Positions 38,708 through 48,798 of a stretch of 64,000 nucleotides of DNA are shown piece by piece. How positions within the stretch are numbered: position 1 is the first letter of the stretch; the number at the start of each line of letters is the position of its first letter. A program made the translations under genes and the position numbers. The notes beneath the pieces were generated by a model. That model did no database searches, was not told where the DNA came from, and worked only from the letters and a program-made list of their open reading frames with translations. The stretch comes from Aureliella helgolandensis (GTDB lineage Bacteria > Planctomycetota > Planctomycetia > Pirellulales > Pirellulaceae), in NCBI RefSeq assembly GCF_007752135.1, contig NZ_CP036298.1, forward strand, positions 3,348,001 to 3,412,000. The letters run 5' to 3'.

Positions 38708-39666
38708 TTAGACTATTTGCATGGAGCCAAAAGAAGTTCGATCAATTTCTCTTCGACGCTACAGATGCACGTATGTGCTCTGTTTTGCGTGTGGGCTACG
38801 CAACGCTGCTGCTGGTCATGCTGGGGCAATTGGCGGGAGAGGCTGAGGTGTGGTTTACCGACGTGGGAGTCCTGCGATCGGAGTCGGCTGAACAGTTCAA
38901 CGAGTATGCCAAGGAGTCTGTGTTATTTTGGCTTCCCGCTACGTCGAGCGTCGTTTACGCATGCTTGGGGCTGTTGTTTTTCAACGCCGTGCTGCTGTTG
39001 CTGGGCTGTTGGTCTAGGCTGCAAGCGGTGTTTATCTTCGTGGGGCTGACTTCCTTTCAGCACCGGAATCCATTGATCTTCGATGGCGAAGACACGGTCT
39101 TCCGTCTCATGATCTTCTTCATGATCTTCATGCCGTTGGACCACGCTTGGTCACTGTCCAAGAGCTGGACGAGGCGTTGCAGGTCGAGAGATCGGGTTTC
39201 TACAGCGTGGGCACTTCGGCTGGTGCAGTTCGAAATGACGGCCATTTACCTATCGACTGCTTGGTCTAAATGGCAGGGTGAGACGTGGAGAGACGGGACG
39301 GCGCTTTACTACGTGTCACGAATGGAAGATGTTTTCGGGCGTGGATGGTTGCCCGATTGGCTGTTCGAAACGTCTGGAATCTTGCATTCCATGACCTGGT
39401 CGGTGCTCCTGTTGGAGACGCTGCTGCCGGTGTTGTTGTGGATTCCGGCGACCCGGCGCTATGCCATTCTGCTAGGCATCGGGCTGCATCTATCGATCGA
39501 ATATGCGATGCATCTCTTTTTGTTCGAATGGATTATGATCCTGGGGCTACTGTCCTTTGTAAAGCTTGAGGATCTTTTCCCACGAACGGATGATGGAGGG
39601 TCGCGGGATTCTCAGCCAACCGAATTGGCAAGGGAATGCGAAAATCTCCACAGTCGAGAACGTTAG
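38704..39666 (+). CDS. HTTM domain membrane protein (vitamin K carboxylase-like)
   Basis: Predicted 320-residue polytopic protein of the HTTM family. Recognisable parts are FDATDARMCSVLRVGYATLL, VWFTDVGVLRS, FFNAVLLLLGCWSRLQAVF, LTSFQHRNPLIFDGEDTVFRLMIFFMIFMP, VQFEMTAIYLSTAWSKWQGETWRDGTALYYV and SGILHSMTWSVLLLETLLPVLL, the order found in bacterial HTTM proteins related to eukaryotic gamma-glutamyl carboxylase. About eight hydrophobic segments are seen. I chose ATG 38704 because its ATG overlaps the TGA of the partner gene. Bacterial HTTM proteins have no established substrate. It converges on the 179-residue protein gene with a gap of 12 bases. Confidence 0.9.
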   Translation: MIRLFAWSQKKFDQFLFDATDARMCSVLRVGYATLLLVMLGQLAGEAEVWFTDVGVLRSESAEQFNEYAKESVLFWLPATSSVVYACLGLLFFNAVLLLLGCWSRLQAVFIFVGLTSFQHRNPLIFDGEDTVFRLMIFFMIFMPLDHAWSLSKSWTRRCRSRDRVSTAWALRLVQFEMTAIYLSTAWSKWQGETWRDGTALYYVSRMEDVFGRGWLPDWLFETSGILHSMTWSVLLLETLLPVLLWIPATRRYAILLGIGLHLSIEYAMHLFLFEWIMILGLLSFVKLEDLFPRTDDGGSRDSQPTELARECENLHSRER

Positions 39667-39678
39667 CCGTGGTGGACG

Positions 39679-40218
39679 TCAATTTCCCTGGAATCCTTGC
39701 ATGGGGGAATGGTGTTCGTAGTCGGTGACCAACCACCGACCATTATTTTCCATGAAGTAGACTTTGATAAATCTTGGAACGTTGATTTGTTGCCCCTGGG
39801 TACTGAGGTTTACCACAACATTGAATTCAGCGATGGCAGAGCGGGGCTGCGTACTCGGATTGACGGAGATTAGCTTGATCCGAGTGACGCGTGCTCGCTG
39901 GAATTCATAGTTCGGCAGTTCGGTTCGAGCCTGCTGAACCGTCGGCTGAGCATTCGGGTGAATGTAGCTGTAGACCTTCTCCCGATCATTGCTTTCCAAC
40001 GCTGCCGCGACCTCGTCGAGAATCCCCTTGATCTCCTCGCGGGGCGTGACGACTTGGAGGCTGATTAGCAGCAGAATCAAGGTCAGAGCGGCTAACAGCC
40101 CCGCAGCGTAAAGTGTCGGGCGATTACCAGTCTGTGTCCAGAACAGTGCCGCCAGGACAACGAGCGTCAGCCCGCAGACTGTCAATAAGACAGGGCTCTC
40201 ATAAAGAAAACTGTACAT
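39679..40218 (-). CDS. Small protein with two helices and NTF2-like domain
   Basis: Predicted 179-residue membrane protein. Two transmembrane helices (about 9-27 and 36-56) precede a soluble domain whose pattern (EIKGILDEVAAALESNDREKVYSYIHPNA ... SAIAEFNVVVNL ... RWLVTDYEH) resembles NTF2/SnoaL-like folds, with short alpha-helices and a curved beta-sheet. It follows the 949-residue protein gene by 13 bases on the same strand, with AAGG four to five bases before the ATG. Function unknown. Confidence 0.78.
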   Translation of the reverse strand: MYSFLYESPVLLTVCGLTLVVLAALFWTQTGNRPTLYAAGLLAALTLILLLISLQVVTPREEIKGILDEVAAALESNDREKVYSYIHPNAQPTVQQARTELPNYEFQRARVTRIKLISVNPSTQPRSAIAEFNVVVNLSTQGQQINVPRFIKVYFMENNGRWLVTDYEHHSPMQGFQGN

Positions 40219-40231
40219 GTTACCCTTCGAC

Positions 40232-43063
40232 TCAAGGGGGCTGAACCCGATAGTTAAGAATGCGACCGGTTCCTATTTCCTCACAGCGTATCCATATTTC
40301 TCCTTCATTCCCCTGCGGAATCGGGAGGTTGAGTTTACGAGTGGTTGTGCCGGGCATGGCCTGGACTACTTGAAAACGAGAGTAAGGCAGGCCAGCAGGA
40401 AACACCTTGCAATCAAAACTAACCGCTTCCGGAGTGTTATTGAGCACTTCCCATTCTAGCGTAATGAAGGAGTCTTGGTTTCGCATCGCTCTCCAACTAA
40501 ATATCACATCGCCGGTTCCCAATGCAATCTCTCGGTAGACACTGAATTGATGTGGGATATCCGTAACGATGTCGAAATCGAAACGAAGGCGATGTGTACC
40601 AGCCGAAGCATCACTGCGAACGGAAATCGTAAACTCTTTCTCTTCAGTGGCCTGTGCCATGAGTTGGATCGGTAGTTGGAAATTGCCCTTGGGGAGAAGC
40701 GTTGGACTGTACAGACGTAAGGTGCCTGATACCGCTTGGGGGAACGTGTTGGAAAGCTCGAAGGGTAACGCTTGCTCGATTGCAATGGTACTAGCCAGAT
40801 TCGTGATTTTCACTTCGAAGCTTTGTCGCCAGCGGATCACATCAGCGTTCACTCCGCGAACGATGATGGGCATGGTCCCCACTTCAATCCGCTGTTCCTG
40901 TCTTCCTGATTCGGTTTGCACCTCAACTACTTCGACATTACGTCCCCAAACATCAATGGCGGTAACTTGCTTGCCGAGATAGAGGCCCTCTGACGTCGGG
41001 GACTCGTTCCACAGGATCATGACGCCGCCTTCTGCGGAGTCGAACGCATAGTTCTGGCTGCCGTTGGGCATGCTGATCGATCCAATGAACTCCGCCTCGC
41101 CAATGGAAGCTACCAAGGAGTACCATGGGATCAGCATTTCCGTCAGGTTGCGTTGCTCGTCAAACAAACCGTCTTCGCTGTTGAACGGATCATTTACAAA
41201 GGCTGCCATGAGGTTGGTTTGTTTAACGACGATCATCCGTTCCACGAGGTCTTTGACTCGTTCGGGCAACGAGTAATCGGAACGCGATAGGGGATTGATG
41301 TTGATCCAGACTGAGTTCTTACGCTGCACGGACTGCGCATAAGTTGCCAGTTCCTCGGCCGATAGGGGAGGTGTCGCTTGATAGGAGATCGCATTCCAGG
41401 CAGGTTCGCCGTCCTGGGGAAGTGGATCCACCCACGTCCACGCTAGGGCCAGCGAAAGATCCTGTGAGTATGCTTGCATGTGCCTACGAATCTCCGTCAA
41501 ACCTGCCGTTAGGTCTGGATGACTCATGAAACTGAGGTCATCATCTGCACCCAATTGAAACCAATTCATTTTGAGACCCATGCGAGTCAAAACCGGTTCA
41601 ACATGTGGGACCCACAGCTCCGGGTTGCGAAATACCGATAGGGCGAAGTTTGCTTCGGGGCCATCGCCAAAAACATGGAGTTGCGTTGGAGGCGGGCGGT
41701 CGAAACGCCCTACGCAAATGACTCCCAAGTTCTGCAATTGTTCGACCATCGACACCAGGTTGTCCGCGCTGTGGATGTCGGCATAGTCGAACCAAACTGG
41801 AAATTTGAAGACTCCAGCTCCGAATTGCTCAACCAGTTTGGGCACATCCTCTGGCTGAACCGTCGCACCAAATTCAGGAATTGACCAGCCAAAAGGTCCC
41901 CCTCGGAGCGGTTTAGGATCGAGGACTCCCACGAGTATTTTGCGTTGACGGAACTCGCCGCGGCCCGAACCTAAACGCACTTGGACCGAATAGAGGCCCG
42001 GCTCATCGATCTTCAGATCCCAATGAGCCACGCCATTAATTGCGTTTTTCAGTTTGGCCACTAGGTGAGACTTGGTGGATGGATCGGCTGGCTTGCTAGT
42101 TTCGGGAGCTGGCTGGCTCGGTAGTCCGAGCAGGTCAATCGCCTCTTCTCGTACCAGTTTTCCTTGCCAGTCTCGCAATTCGAAGGCTACCTTGGAGGCG
42201 AGGTTGGTAATGCCCATGGCAGCGCACGACACCTGAAACGCTTCTCCTGGCCGAGCCAAATGATGTGTCAGTGGCGTGGTCAGGCTCAGGCGTGGTAAAC
42301 GGTATACATAGATGGAATCGAAAAAGGCTTCTCCGGTGAACACCAGGTTCTCATTGGGCTCCACTTTGATATGAAGTCGTCCCCAGGTAAGTGCCGGGTC
42401 TAGCTTGCGGCTGACCTCCGTCTCAACGAACTGCCAATCGGTACTGCCTGAAATGGGTGGCGTGGTTAATGTTCCAACGATCTGCTCCTGTTCGTCCAGC
42501 AGTTGCAATTCGATGTACGCGCGGTGTCCCCCCAGGGCTTGGGCGGCGACTTCTGCCGACATGCTGTAAGCGTATTCCGCTTCCAATGGAAACTTGGGAG
42601 AAATCAACTCAGCCGCGCTGCCATCCATTTGAATTGTGACGCAATTGTTGAAGACGTATCGGTCCATCTTCTGGGCAACCGCCTTGGGGATGACTTCGGG
42701 GATGTAATTGCCATCCCAGCGGCCGGTATGCCAAGCGTGATCAATGCGGGCGAGCGTGAACTGAGCCTCGCGGGCCAACAAGTCTTCAGCGGCGTTGCGC
42801 GGTGCCAGACCGATCTTAATAAAGCCAGGATGTTGCCGGTCGCGGCGCCGTTGCCATCCATCGGGCCACTGGTCGAGATTCGCGTCGTCCTCCGCGCGAA
42901 AATCCCAGCCATACAATCGCTCCGCAGCTAACTCTTGTGCCCTCACGCCGCTGGTGCATACTTGGAAATACAGGACAATGAGGATCCAGGCTGAGAGCCG
43001 ACAGGCTGCCAATGCTTGAGTAGTGATGATCTGCAGCATCGATGGAATCAATGGAGAACTCAT
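40232..43063 (-). CDS. Large exported TIM-barrel-like protein with beta domains
   Basis: Predicted 943-residue exported protein, not assigned to a known family. A signal peptide (LQIITTQALAACRL ... CTSGVRAQ, about 9-43) is followed by a galactose-binding-like beta region (about 50-250; WDFRAEDDANLDQWPDGW, FTGEAFFDSIYVYR). A middle barrel-like part (about 370-640; GWSIPEFGATVQPEDVPKL, GVFKFPVWFDYADI, GLKMNWFQLGADDD, LALAWTWVDPLP) has the look of a clan GH-A glycoside hydrolase. Immunoglobulin-like repeats make up the last 250 residues. Starts at 43063 (taken here), 43039 and 43081 are all possible; the last would run into the divergent isomerase coding sequence. The 179-residue protein gene follows 13 bases downstream. 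Confidence 0.75.
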   Translation of the reverse strand: MSSPLIPSMLQIITTQALAACRLSAWILIVLYFQVCTSGVRAQELAAERLYGWDFRAEDDANLDQWPDGWQRRRDRQHPGFIKIGLAPRNAAEDLLAREAQFTLARIDHAWHTGRWDGNYIPEVIPKAVAQKMDRYVFNNCVTIQMDGSAAELISPKFPLEAEYAYSMSAEVAAQALGGHRAYIELQLLDEQEQIVGTLTTPPISGSTDWQFVETEVSRKLDPALTWGRLHIKVEPNENLVFTGEAFFDSIYVYRLPRLSLTTPLTHHLARPGEAFQVSCAAMGITNLASKVAFELRDWQGKLVREEAIDLLGLPSQPAPETSKPADPSTKSHLVAKLKNAINGVAHWDLKIDEPGLYSVQVRLGSGRGEFRQRKILVGVLDPKPLRGGPFGWSIPEFGATVQPEDVPKLVEQFGAGVFKFPVWFDYADIHSADNLVSMVEQLQNLGVICVGRFDRPPPTQLHVFGDGPEANFALSVFRNPELWVPHVEPVLTRMGLKMNWFQLGADDDLSFMSHPDLTAGLTEIRRHMQAYSQDLSLALAWTWVDPLPQDGEPAWNAISYQATPPLSAEELATYAQSVQRKNSVWININPLSRSDYSLPERVKDLVERMIVVKQTNLMAAFVNDPFNSEDGLFDEQRNLTEMLIPWYSLVASIGEAEFIGSISMPNGSQNYAFDSAEGGVMILWNESPTSEGLYLGKQVTAIDVWGRNVEVVEVQTESGRQEQRIEVGTMPIIVRGVNADVIRWRQSFEVKITNLASTIAIEQALPFELSNTFPQAVSGTLRLYSPTLLPKGNFQLPIQLMAQATEEKEFTISVRSDASAGTHRLRFDFDIVTDIPHQFSVYREIALGTGDVIFSWRAMRNQDSFITLEWEVLNNTPEAVSFDCKVFPAGLPYSRFQVVQAMPGTTTRKLNLPIPQGNEGEIWIRCEEIGTGRILNYRVQPP
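43053..43056 (+). promoter_or_regulatory. Ribosome binding site of the isomerase (GTG start)
   Basis: GGAG eight bases before GTG 43065. It decides the start of the plus-strand isomerase and lies within the first codons of the divergent large protein gene. Confidence 0.65.
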
Positions 43064-43064
43064 A

Positions 43065-43847
43065 GTGCCGGAACTGAACATAGGTATAGGCTTGCGGAGC
43101 CTGCGTCAAAGTTTCAAGAAAGCTTTGCACACTGCTGCGAGTGTGGGAGCTACCGGGGTCGAAATCGATGCCCGAAACTTGCTCCAACCGAAGGATGTTA
43201 GCGATACGGGGCGACGACAGCTTCGCAAGCTGTTAGATGATCTCAATTTGCGGATTGTATCGATTCGATTCCCCACCCATCATGGCTACGATGTCTTGGC
43301 CGATTTGGAGCGTAGGATCGATGCTACCAAAGAGGCAATGCGCTTCGCCTACTCCTTGGGAGCCAACGTGGTCGTCAATGCTGTTGGCTATGTACCGGAA
43401 GATCCACTGCATCCCGCCTATCTGCAGCTCCAGGAAAGCCTGGGAGATTTAGCACGCTTTGGACAGCACATTGGGACTCTATTCGCCTGCGAAACCGGCT
43501 CCGAACCTGTCGAGCGTCTGACTGCTCTGTTGGATTCGATTCCAGACGAGACCATCGGCGTGGCGTTCAATCCTGGCAATTTGATCGTCAACGATTTTTA
43601 CGACGAGGAGTCGATTGAACGATGCGCTGCGAAGACCCTGATCGTGAACGCTCGGGATGGAGTGCGTGATCTAGCTCGGGGGAGAGGGTTAGAGGTTCCA
43701 CTAGGACGCGGTTCAGCCGACTTTCCACGGATTCTAGGGGTACTGGAGGAACGCCGTTATCGTGGCTGGTACATCCTGGATCGTGTGACTGCCAGCGAGC
43801 CGACCGAGGAGTTGGGGAACGCGGCAAAATTCTTGAAAGCCCTGTAG
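43065..43847 (+). CDS. Sugar phosphate isomerase/epimerase-like TIM barrel
   Basis: Predicted 260-residue cytoplasmic protein of the AP endonuclease 2-like (xylose isomerase-like) TIM-barrel family. Its N-terminus, NIGIGLRSLRQSFKKAL, then GATGVEIDAR, is characteristic of planctomycete homologues. Later motifs are LGANVVVNAVGYV, TLFACETGSEPVERL, GVAFNPGNLIVN and GLEVPLGRGSADFPRIL. It lies head to head with the 943-residue exported protein gene. I chose GTG 43065 rather than ATG 43023, because GGAG is well placed and the family begins near this point. The substrate is not predictable. A strong terminator follows at 43887-43915. Confidence 0.9.
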   Translation: MPELNIGIGLRSLRQSFKKALHTAASVGATGVEIDARNLLQPKDVSDTGRRQLRKLLDDLNLRIVSIRFPTHHGYDVLADLERRIDATKEAMRFAYSLGANVVVNAVGYVPEDPLHPAYLQLQESLGDLARFGQHIGTLFACETGSEPVERLTALLDSIPDETIGVAFNPGNLIVNDFYDEESIERCAAKTLIVNARDGVRDLARGRGLEVPLGRGSADFPRILGVLEERRYRGWYILDRVTASEPTEELGNAAKFLKAL

Positions 43848-43886
43848 GACGCGGTGCCAATTCCTAAGCGGACCCTAGCAACGAAA

Positions 43887-43915
43887 AACGCTGTAGTTGA
43901 ATGAACTACAGCGTT
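43887..43915. terminator. Bidirectional intrinsic terminator
   Basis: AACGCTGTAGTT (43887-43898) pairs perfectly with 43904-43915 around a GAATG loop. On the minus strand it ends in TTTTT (complement of 43884-43888), giving a canonical terminator for the desaturase; on the plus strand GTGTGTTTTG follows. It separates two convergent genes. Confidence 0.9.
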
Positions 43916-43951
43916 GTGTGTTTTGGGGGTGAGGGATACTCGACCAGCAAG

Positions 43952-44965
<1,014 letters not shown>

Positions 44966-45554
44966 GTACGATTCGCCGTTGCGAGAGTAAGTCACCCGAT
45001 ATTTACCACGCCATCAAATGGTACAAGCGACTAACTAATTCATAATTTTAAGGATGTGATGGACTGACCCGTCACCGAACGTGACAAGCCATTAAATAGC
45101 TCGACCAAGTGTAACGCAGCGTCGCCAAGGCACATCCCAAAAGTGTCAAAGTCAAACGCGACCGGTACAATTTCTGCCAGAATTGTCCCTATTCTTTGCG
45201 GGTACGTCTAGCCAGAATCGCATCTGCGTCGCCTTTCTGGATGCTTTTCCTGCGTGCATATTGCGCCAGGAAATTGAAAAACATTGGGGATTAAGTCGGT
45301 TTTCTCGCAAGGGAGAAGACTGCCTCGCAAAGGTCGTTCTTAAGGGGGCCTGTCGGCCTCTCCCAAAGACCCGGATCTCGGCCTGGCAATAGCCCATTCG
45401 CAGAAATAGACGCGGCGTATTCGCCCAGAACTGCCTAGTTTGCCCGCGCGTCCTAACCGGCCTTTCGGTTTCCGGTCCACTTAAGCCGCTTACTCTGCCG
45501 ATCAATCCCTAAGACCGTCATTTCCAGCATTATTTAGCCCACGCTTAGGTTTGG
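44966..45554. other. Divergent intergenic region, 589 bases
   Basis: No gene is supported. It lies between the divergent desaturase and TolC-like genes, so it should contain both promoters. A possible folded element is described for 45053-45137. Frames on both strands are open in parts but show no family resemblance. Confidence 0.55.
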
Positions 45555-48500
45555 ATGTACGCTAGCCACCACAAAGCAGCCGAGTACCGGAATCACTGCC
45601 AATCCAGCCGCTTCTTGATCGCACGGTTCCTGTTTGCGGGGATCGGTGCCTGGGCGGTTCTGGGGGGACTCGTAGGTTGCCAGCGCGACAGCCATTTTCG
45701 CGCTGCAGACCGCGATGCCTACGGTCTGATTCAACAGAAGGCGCATGCGCCGACTTGGCAGATTGGGCCCGACTTTGATGTTCAGCCCGATACGCGCTCG
45801 CGATTCTTCGACCCGACCAATCCGGTTGATCCTCAACTGCCCATGCCGGCGCCCCAACTGTACAACTATCAGTTGCCTCCCCTGCAGACTCCTGCAGCCA
45901 AAACGCCTCAATTGGACGGTGCTCAGGCTCCAGGGATTGGCTCGGCAGAACAGTCGAGCTCCAGTAGTGTGGGAGAGCTTACTCCTCCACAACCTGCAGA
46001 TGCCCAAGTGGTCGGAGCGGCTTATACACAAGAATCTGTGGTGACCTTGGCAGCTCCATTGATGCAGAGCGAACCTCAGGCCCTCGAGTTGCCGCCTCCC
46101 TCAGTTGTTGGAGAACCGTCCGTTGAGTCTCTGCCAGCGCCTCCAGCGGAAAGCAGCGAAGAGGAGGGCGCCACTAGGATCAATCCCATACCGAAAGAGT
46201 CGTGGGAGGCTCTGCCCGAAGCGTGCCTACGCCGCATGCTCGAGTTCGAAACTGTTCGGCAGGAATTCGAACGGACCTATCAAACTGCAGTTTCCGCCTC
46301 ACAACTCGATTCCGCCGAACGCTTGACCCTAGCCAACATCTTGGAGGTTTCGCTGGTCAACAATCGGGATTACCAGACGCGTAAGGAAACGCTCTATCGG
46401 GTTGCCCTGCGACTCTCGCTGCGCCGCTTTGACTACAACCTGAAGTTCCTCCCCAGCGGCAATGGTACCGACGCAACCTACATCCACGACCGAACAGGTG
46501 GGATTGAAGTCAACCGCCTAGCCACGCCCACTGATATCGGCATCAGCAAATCACTGTACACCGCAGGCGATTTGGTGGCGAGATTCGCCAACGACGTGGT
46601 GCTGACCTTCAACGGTAGCTCTGGCTATTCCTCGTCGGTTGGCTCCTCACTTCTCATCGATTTAGCGCAGCCCATCATGCAACGGGATGTGCGGTTCGAG
46701 CCCTTGACCCAAGCGGAACGCGATGTCGTTTACGCAGCCCGAGATTTCGTGCGCTACCGCAAGCAGATGTTCCGCGACTTAGCCGTGCAATATTACAACC
46801 TGCTGCTCACCTATCGTAGTATCGCGATTAACACCCAAGACTACTTTAGTAATCTTAGAGGATTCAACCGTACTGCCGCTCTGGAACAAGTCGGCTCATT
46901 GCCACGCTTTCAAGTCGATCAGTTCGAACAGAATGCTCTGCGCAGTCGAGGGAACTTGATCAGTAGTTGCAACAATCTTGAAGGGGCCCTCGATCGTCTA
47001 AAACTGCGGATTGGTTTGCCGACCGAAATGCCCGTCAACCTCGATCTCTCCGAGCTCGAAGAGTTAACGCAGCGTGATGAATCGACTGTGATCCAAGAAC
47101 AGATCCGACGAAAAGTGGACTATGTCTACCAACAGCAACAACGTGAGGGGGCGGAGTCTGCTCTGACAGCCGCCGCCGAGGTTGCCCGTCGCACTCTCAA
47201 TCTTGCCAACCTCCAAGTTCAGATGGGATCTGCCGATGAGTCAGTCGTGCAAGAGCTAGAGATGTTGGTGACTCGGCTCGATGTCGAAGGCCTGCGGATT
47301 GTAAACGCCGTTCAAGTAGGCTTGTTGGAACACGTCGATGAGAACCAGGAGGAGCAAGTTTATTCGCGGCTGTCCGATGCGGTCAGCGCGCCTTTAGCAT
47401 CGTTCCACCTTCAACTCGCCCTACTCGATCAAGTCCTACGCAGCAATCAGCTGGAAGACTTCACCGTACGCAATGAGTTGGCCGAGAGGTTGAAGAGTCT
47501 AGACGATCGGCTGGCCGATGTATTTGAACGGCGTAAACGCATTCGACAAACCCAAGAATTATTTGCCTTCTATCCGGCCGTGATTGCGGAACTCAGGGAG
47601 CTGCGGAGTGAAGTCATTAGGATGGAGTCCGATTTCGAGCAGGCGTTGCTCCAGCATGGTGTGCAACTGGCCACTTCGGTTGAAGACCTGGAAGGTCTGA
47701 CCCAACAAGTCGTGGCACGGGTCCAAACTCCGCAATTCATGGAGTCGGCGGGACTAATTCCGGTTGAGGTCGATGTGGACGAAGCCATGTTGACGGCGTT
47801 GGTCCAGCGACTGGATCTGATGAACCGTCGCGGTGAAGTGGCCGATGCCTGGCGCGAGATCAAGTACTCTGGTGATGATCTAAGAAGCGTGCTGAATATT
47901 CGCGCTACCCAGTCGATTCGGACTCGCCTGGGATCAAAGAATCCGTTTGACTTTTCGCTCGATGACAGTACCACGACTCTGGGGATGGATTTCGATACGC
48001 CGCTCAATCGTCGAGCAGAGCGAAACGCATTTCGCTTAGCACTGATCGACTACAACGCCGCTTTGCGCAGATTGATCGAGGCACAAGATAACGTCAAACT
48101 CGATATTCGTAACGATCTGCGGTCCCTGGAACTGGATCGAAACCAATACGAAATCGCCATCGCAAGTGCTGCGTTGGCTTACGAACGCGTAGTCAGCACT
48201 CGCTTGCAACTGAACTTGGCGGTCAAGAGTGTTACTGCTCGGGATTTCTTGGAAGCCCAACAAGCCTACACTCAGTCTCTGAGTGCAGTGGCCCAGCAGC
48301 ACATCGGCTACATCATCGATCGCATCGAGTTCTTTCTCGACCTGGAGCAGTTGCAAGTTGATGACCTCAATTTCTGGCCGCAATTGCGCGACGATAAGTA
48401 TCCGTTCGTCCCCAATGTCGATTTCAATCGAACATCCCCTGCAGGCTATGGCACGCTTCCACCCGGCCCTTGGTACAGTCGCAAGATGGAGCGTATGCGG

Positions 48501-48557
48501 TGCGTGCCCAACGGGTTACCGGCGATTCATAAAGCGGCTGAAAACGACGTTGATTAA
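45555..48557 (+). CDS. Long TolC-like outer membrane efflux lipoprotein
   Basis: Predicted 1000-residue outer-membrane protein, roughly twice the usual TolC length. A basic leader and helix (about 20-40) end in the lipobox LVGC with Cys42, so it is probably a lipoprotein. About 140 residues of Pro/Ala-rich sequence follow. OEP-like coiled-coil halves appear at about 255-480 (LTLANILEVSLVNNRDYQTR; VQYYNLLLTYRSIAI ... RFQVDQFEQN) and about 795-960 (RRAERNAFRLALIDYNAAL; KSVTARDFLEAQQAYTQS). An extra alpha-helical insert of about 200-300 residues sits between the halves. No pump or adaptor genes are adjacent. The combination resembles efflux proteins seen in Pirellulaceae; the substrate is unknown. 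Confidence 0.87.
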   Translation: MYASHHKAAEYRNHCQSSRFLIARFLFAGIGAWAVLGGLVGCQRDSHFRAADRDAYGLIQQKAHAPTWQIGPDFDVQPDTRSRFFDPTNPVDPQLPMPAPQLYNYQLPPLQTPAAKTPQLDGAQAPGIGSAEQSSSSSVGELTPPQPADAQVVGAAYTQESVVTLAAPLMQSEPQALELPPPSVVGEPSVESLPAPPAESSEEEGATRINPIPKESWEALPEACLRRMLEFETVRQEFERTYQTAVSASQLDSAERLTLANILEVSLVNNRDYQTRKETLYRVALRLSLRRFDYNLKFLPSGNGTDATYIHDRTGGIEVNRLATPTDIGISKSLYTAGDLVARFANDVVLTFNGSSGYSSSVGSSLLIDLAQPIMQRDVRFEPLTQAERDVVYAARDFVRYRKQMFRDLAVQYYNLLLTYRSIAINTQDYFSNLRGFNRTAALEQVGSLPRFQVDQFEQNALRSRGNLISSCNNLEGALDRLKLRIGLPTEMPVNLDLSELEELTQRDESTVIQEQIRRKVDYVYQQQQREGAESALTAAAEVARRTLNLANLQVQMGSADESVVQELEMLVTRLDVEGLRIVNAVQVGLLEHVDENQEEQVYSRLSDAVSAPLASFHLQLALLDQVLRSNQLEDFTVRNELAERLKSLDDRLADVFERRKRIRQTQELFAFYPAVIAELRELRSEVIRMESDFEQALLQHGVQLATSVEDLEGLTQQVVARVQTPQFMESAGLIPVEVDVDEAMLTALVQRLDLMNRRGEVADAWREIKYSGDDLRSVLNIRATQSIRTRLGSKNPFDFSLDDSTTTLGMDFDTPLNRRAERNAFRLALIDYNAALRRLIEAQDNVKLDIRNDLRSLELDRNQYEIAIASAALAYERVVSTRLQLNLAVKSVTARDFLEAQQAYTQSLSAVAQQHIGYIIDRIEFFLDLEQLQVDDLNFWPQLRDDKYPFVPNVDFNRTSPAGYGTLPPGPWYSRKMERMRCVPNGLPAIHKAAENDVD

Positions 48558-48798
48558 CAGCTGAGACTGACCGCAGCTCTGCACTTTGCCGCTGGGCTGA
48601 GCACAGCTGAGCTGGGAGATAACGCGAGACGATGGTGGTGGTCTGACCTCCGCAATTCAGTGTGGGCGGGCTAATCCGCAACCACTGCATGCTGTTGGTT
48701 GGAGATCGAACCGGCACCAGTGGATTGGCCGATTGCTCTGCACCTTACCCACCGCATGCAGCCTAGGCGGAAAGCTAGATCCCAGGCCGCGATCAAGA

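Noticed and set aside
45152-45505. A 117-codon minus-strand frame between the desaturase and the TolC-like gene
   Set aside because: No family resemblance and no ribosome binding site; it lies in a promoter-bearing divergent region.
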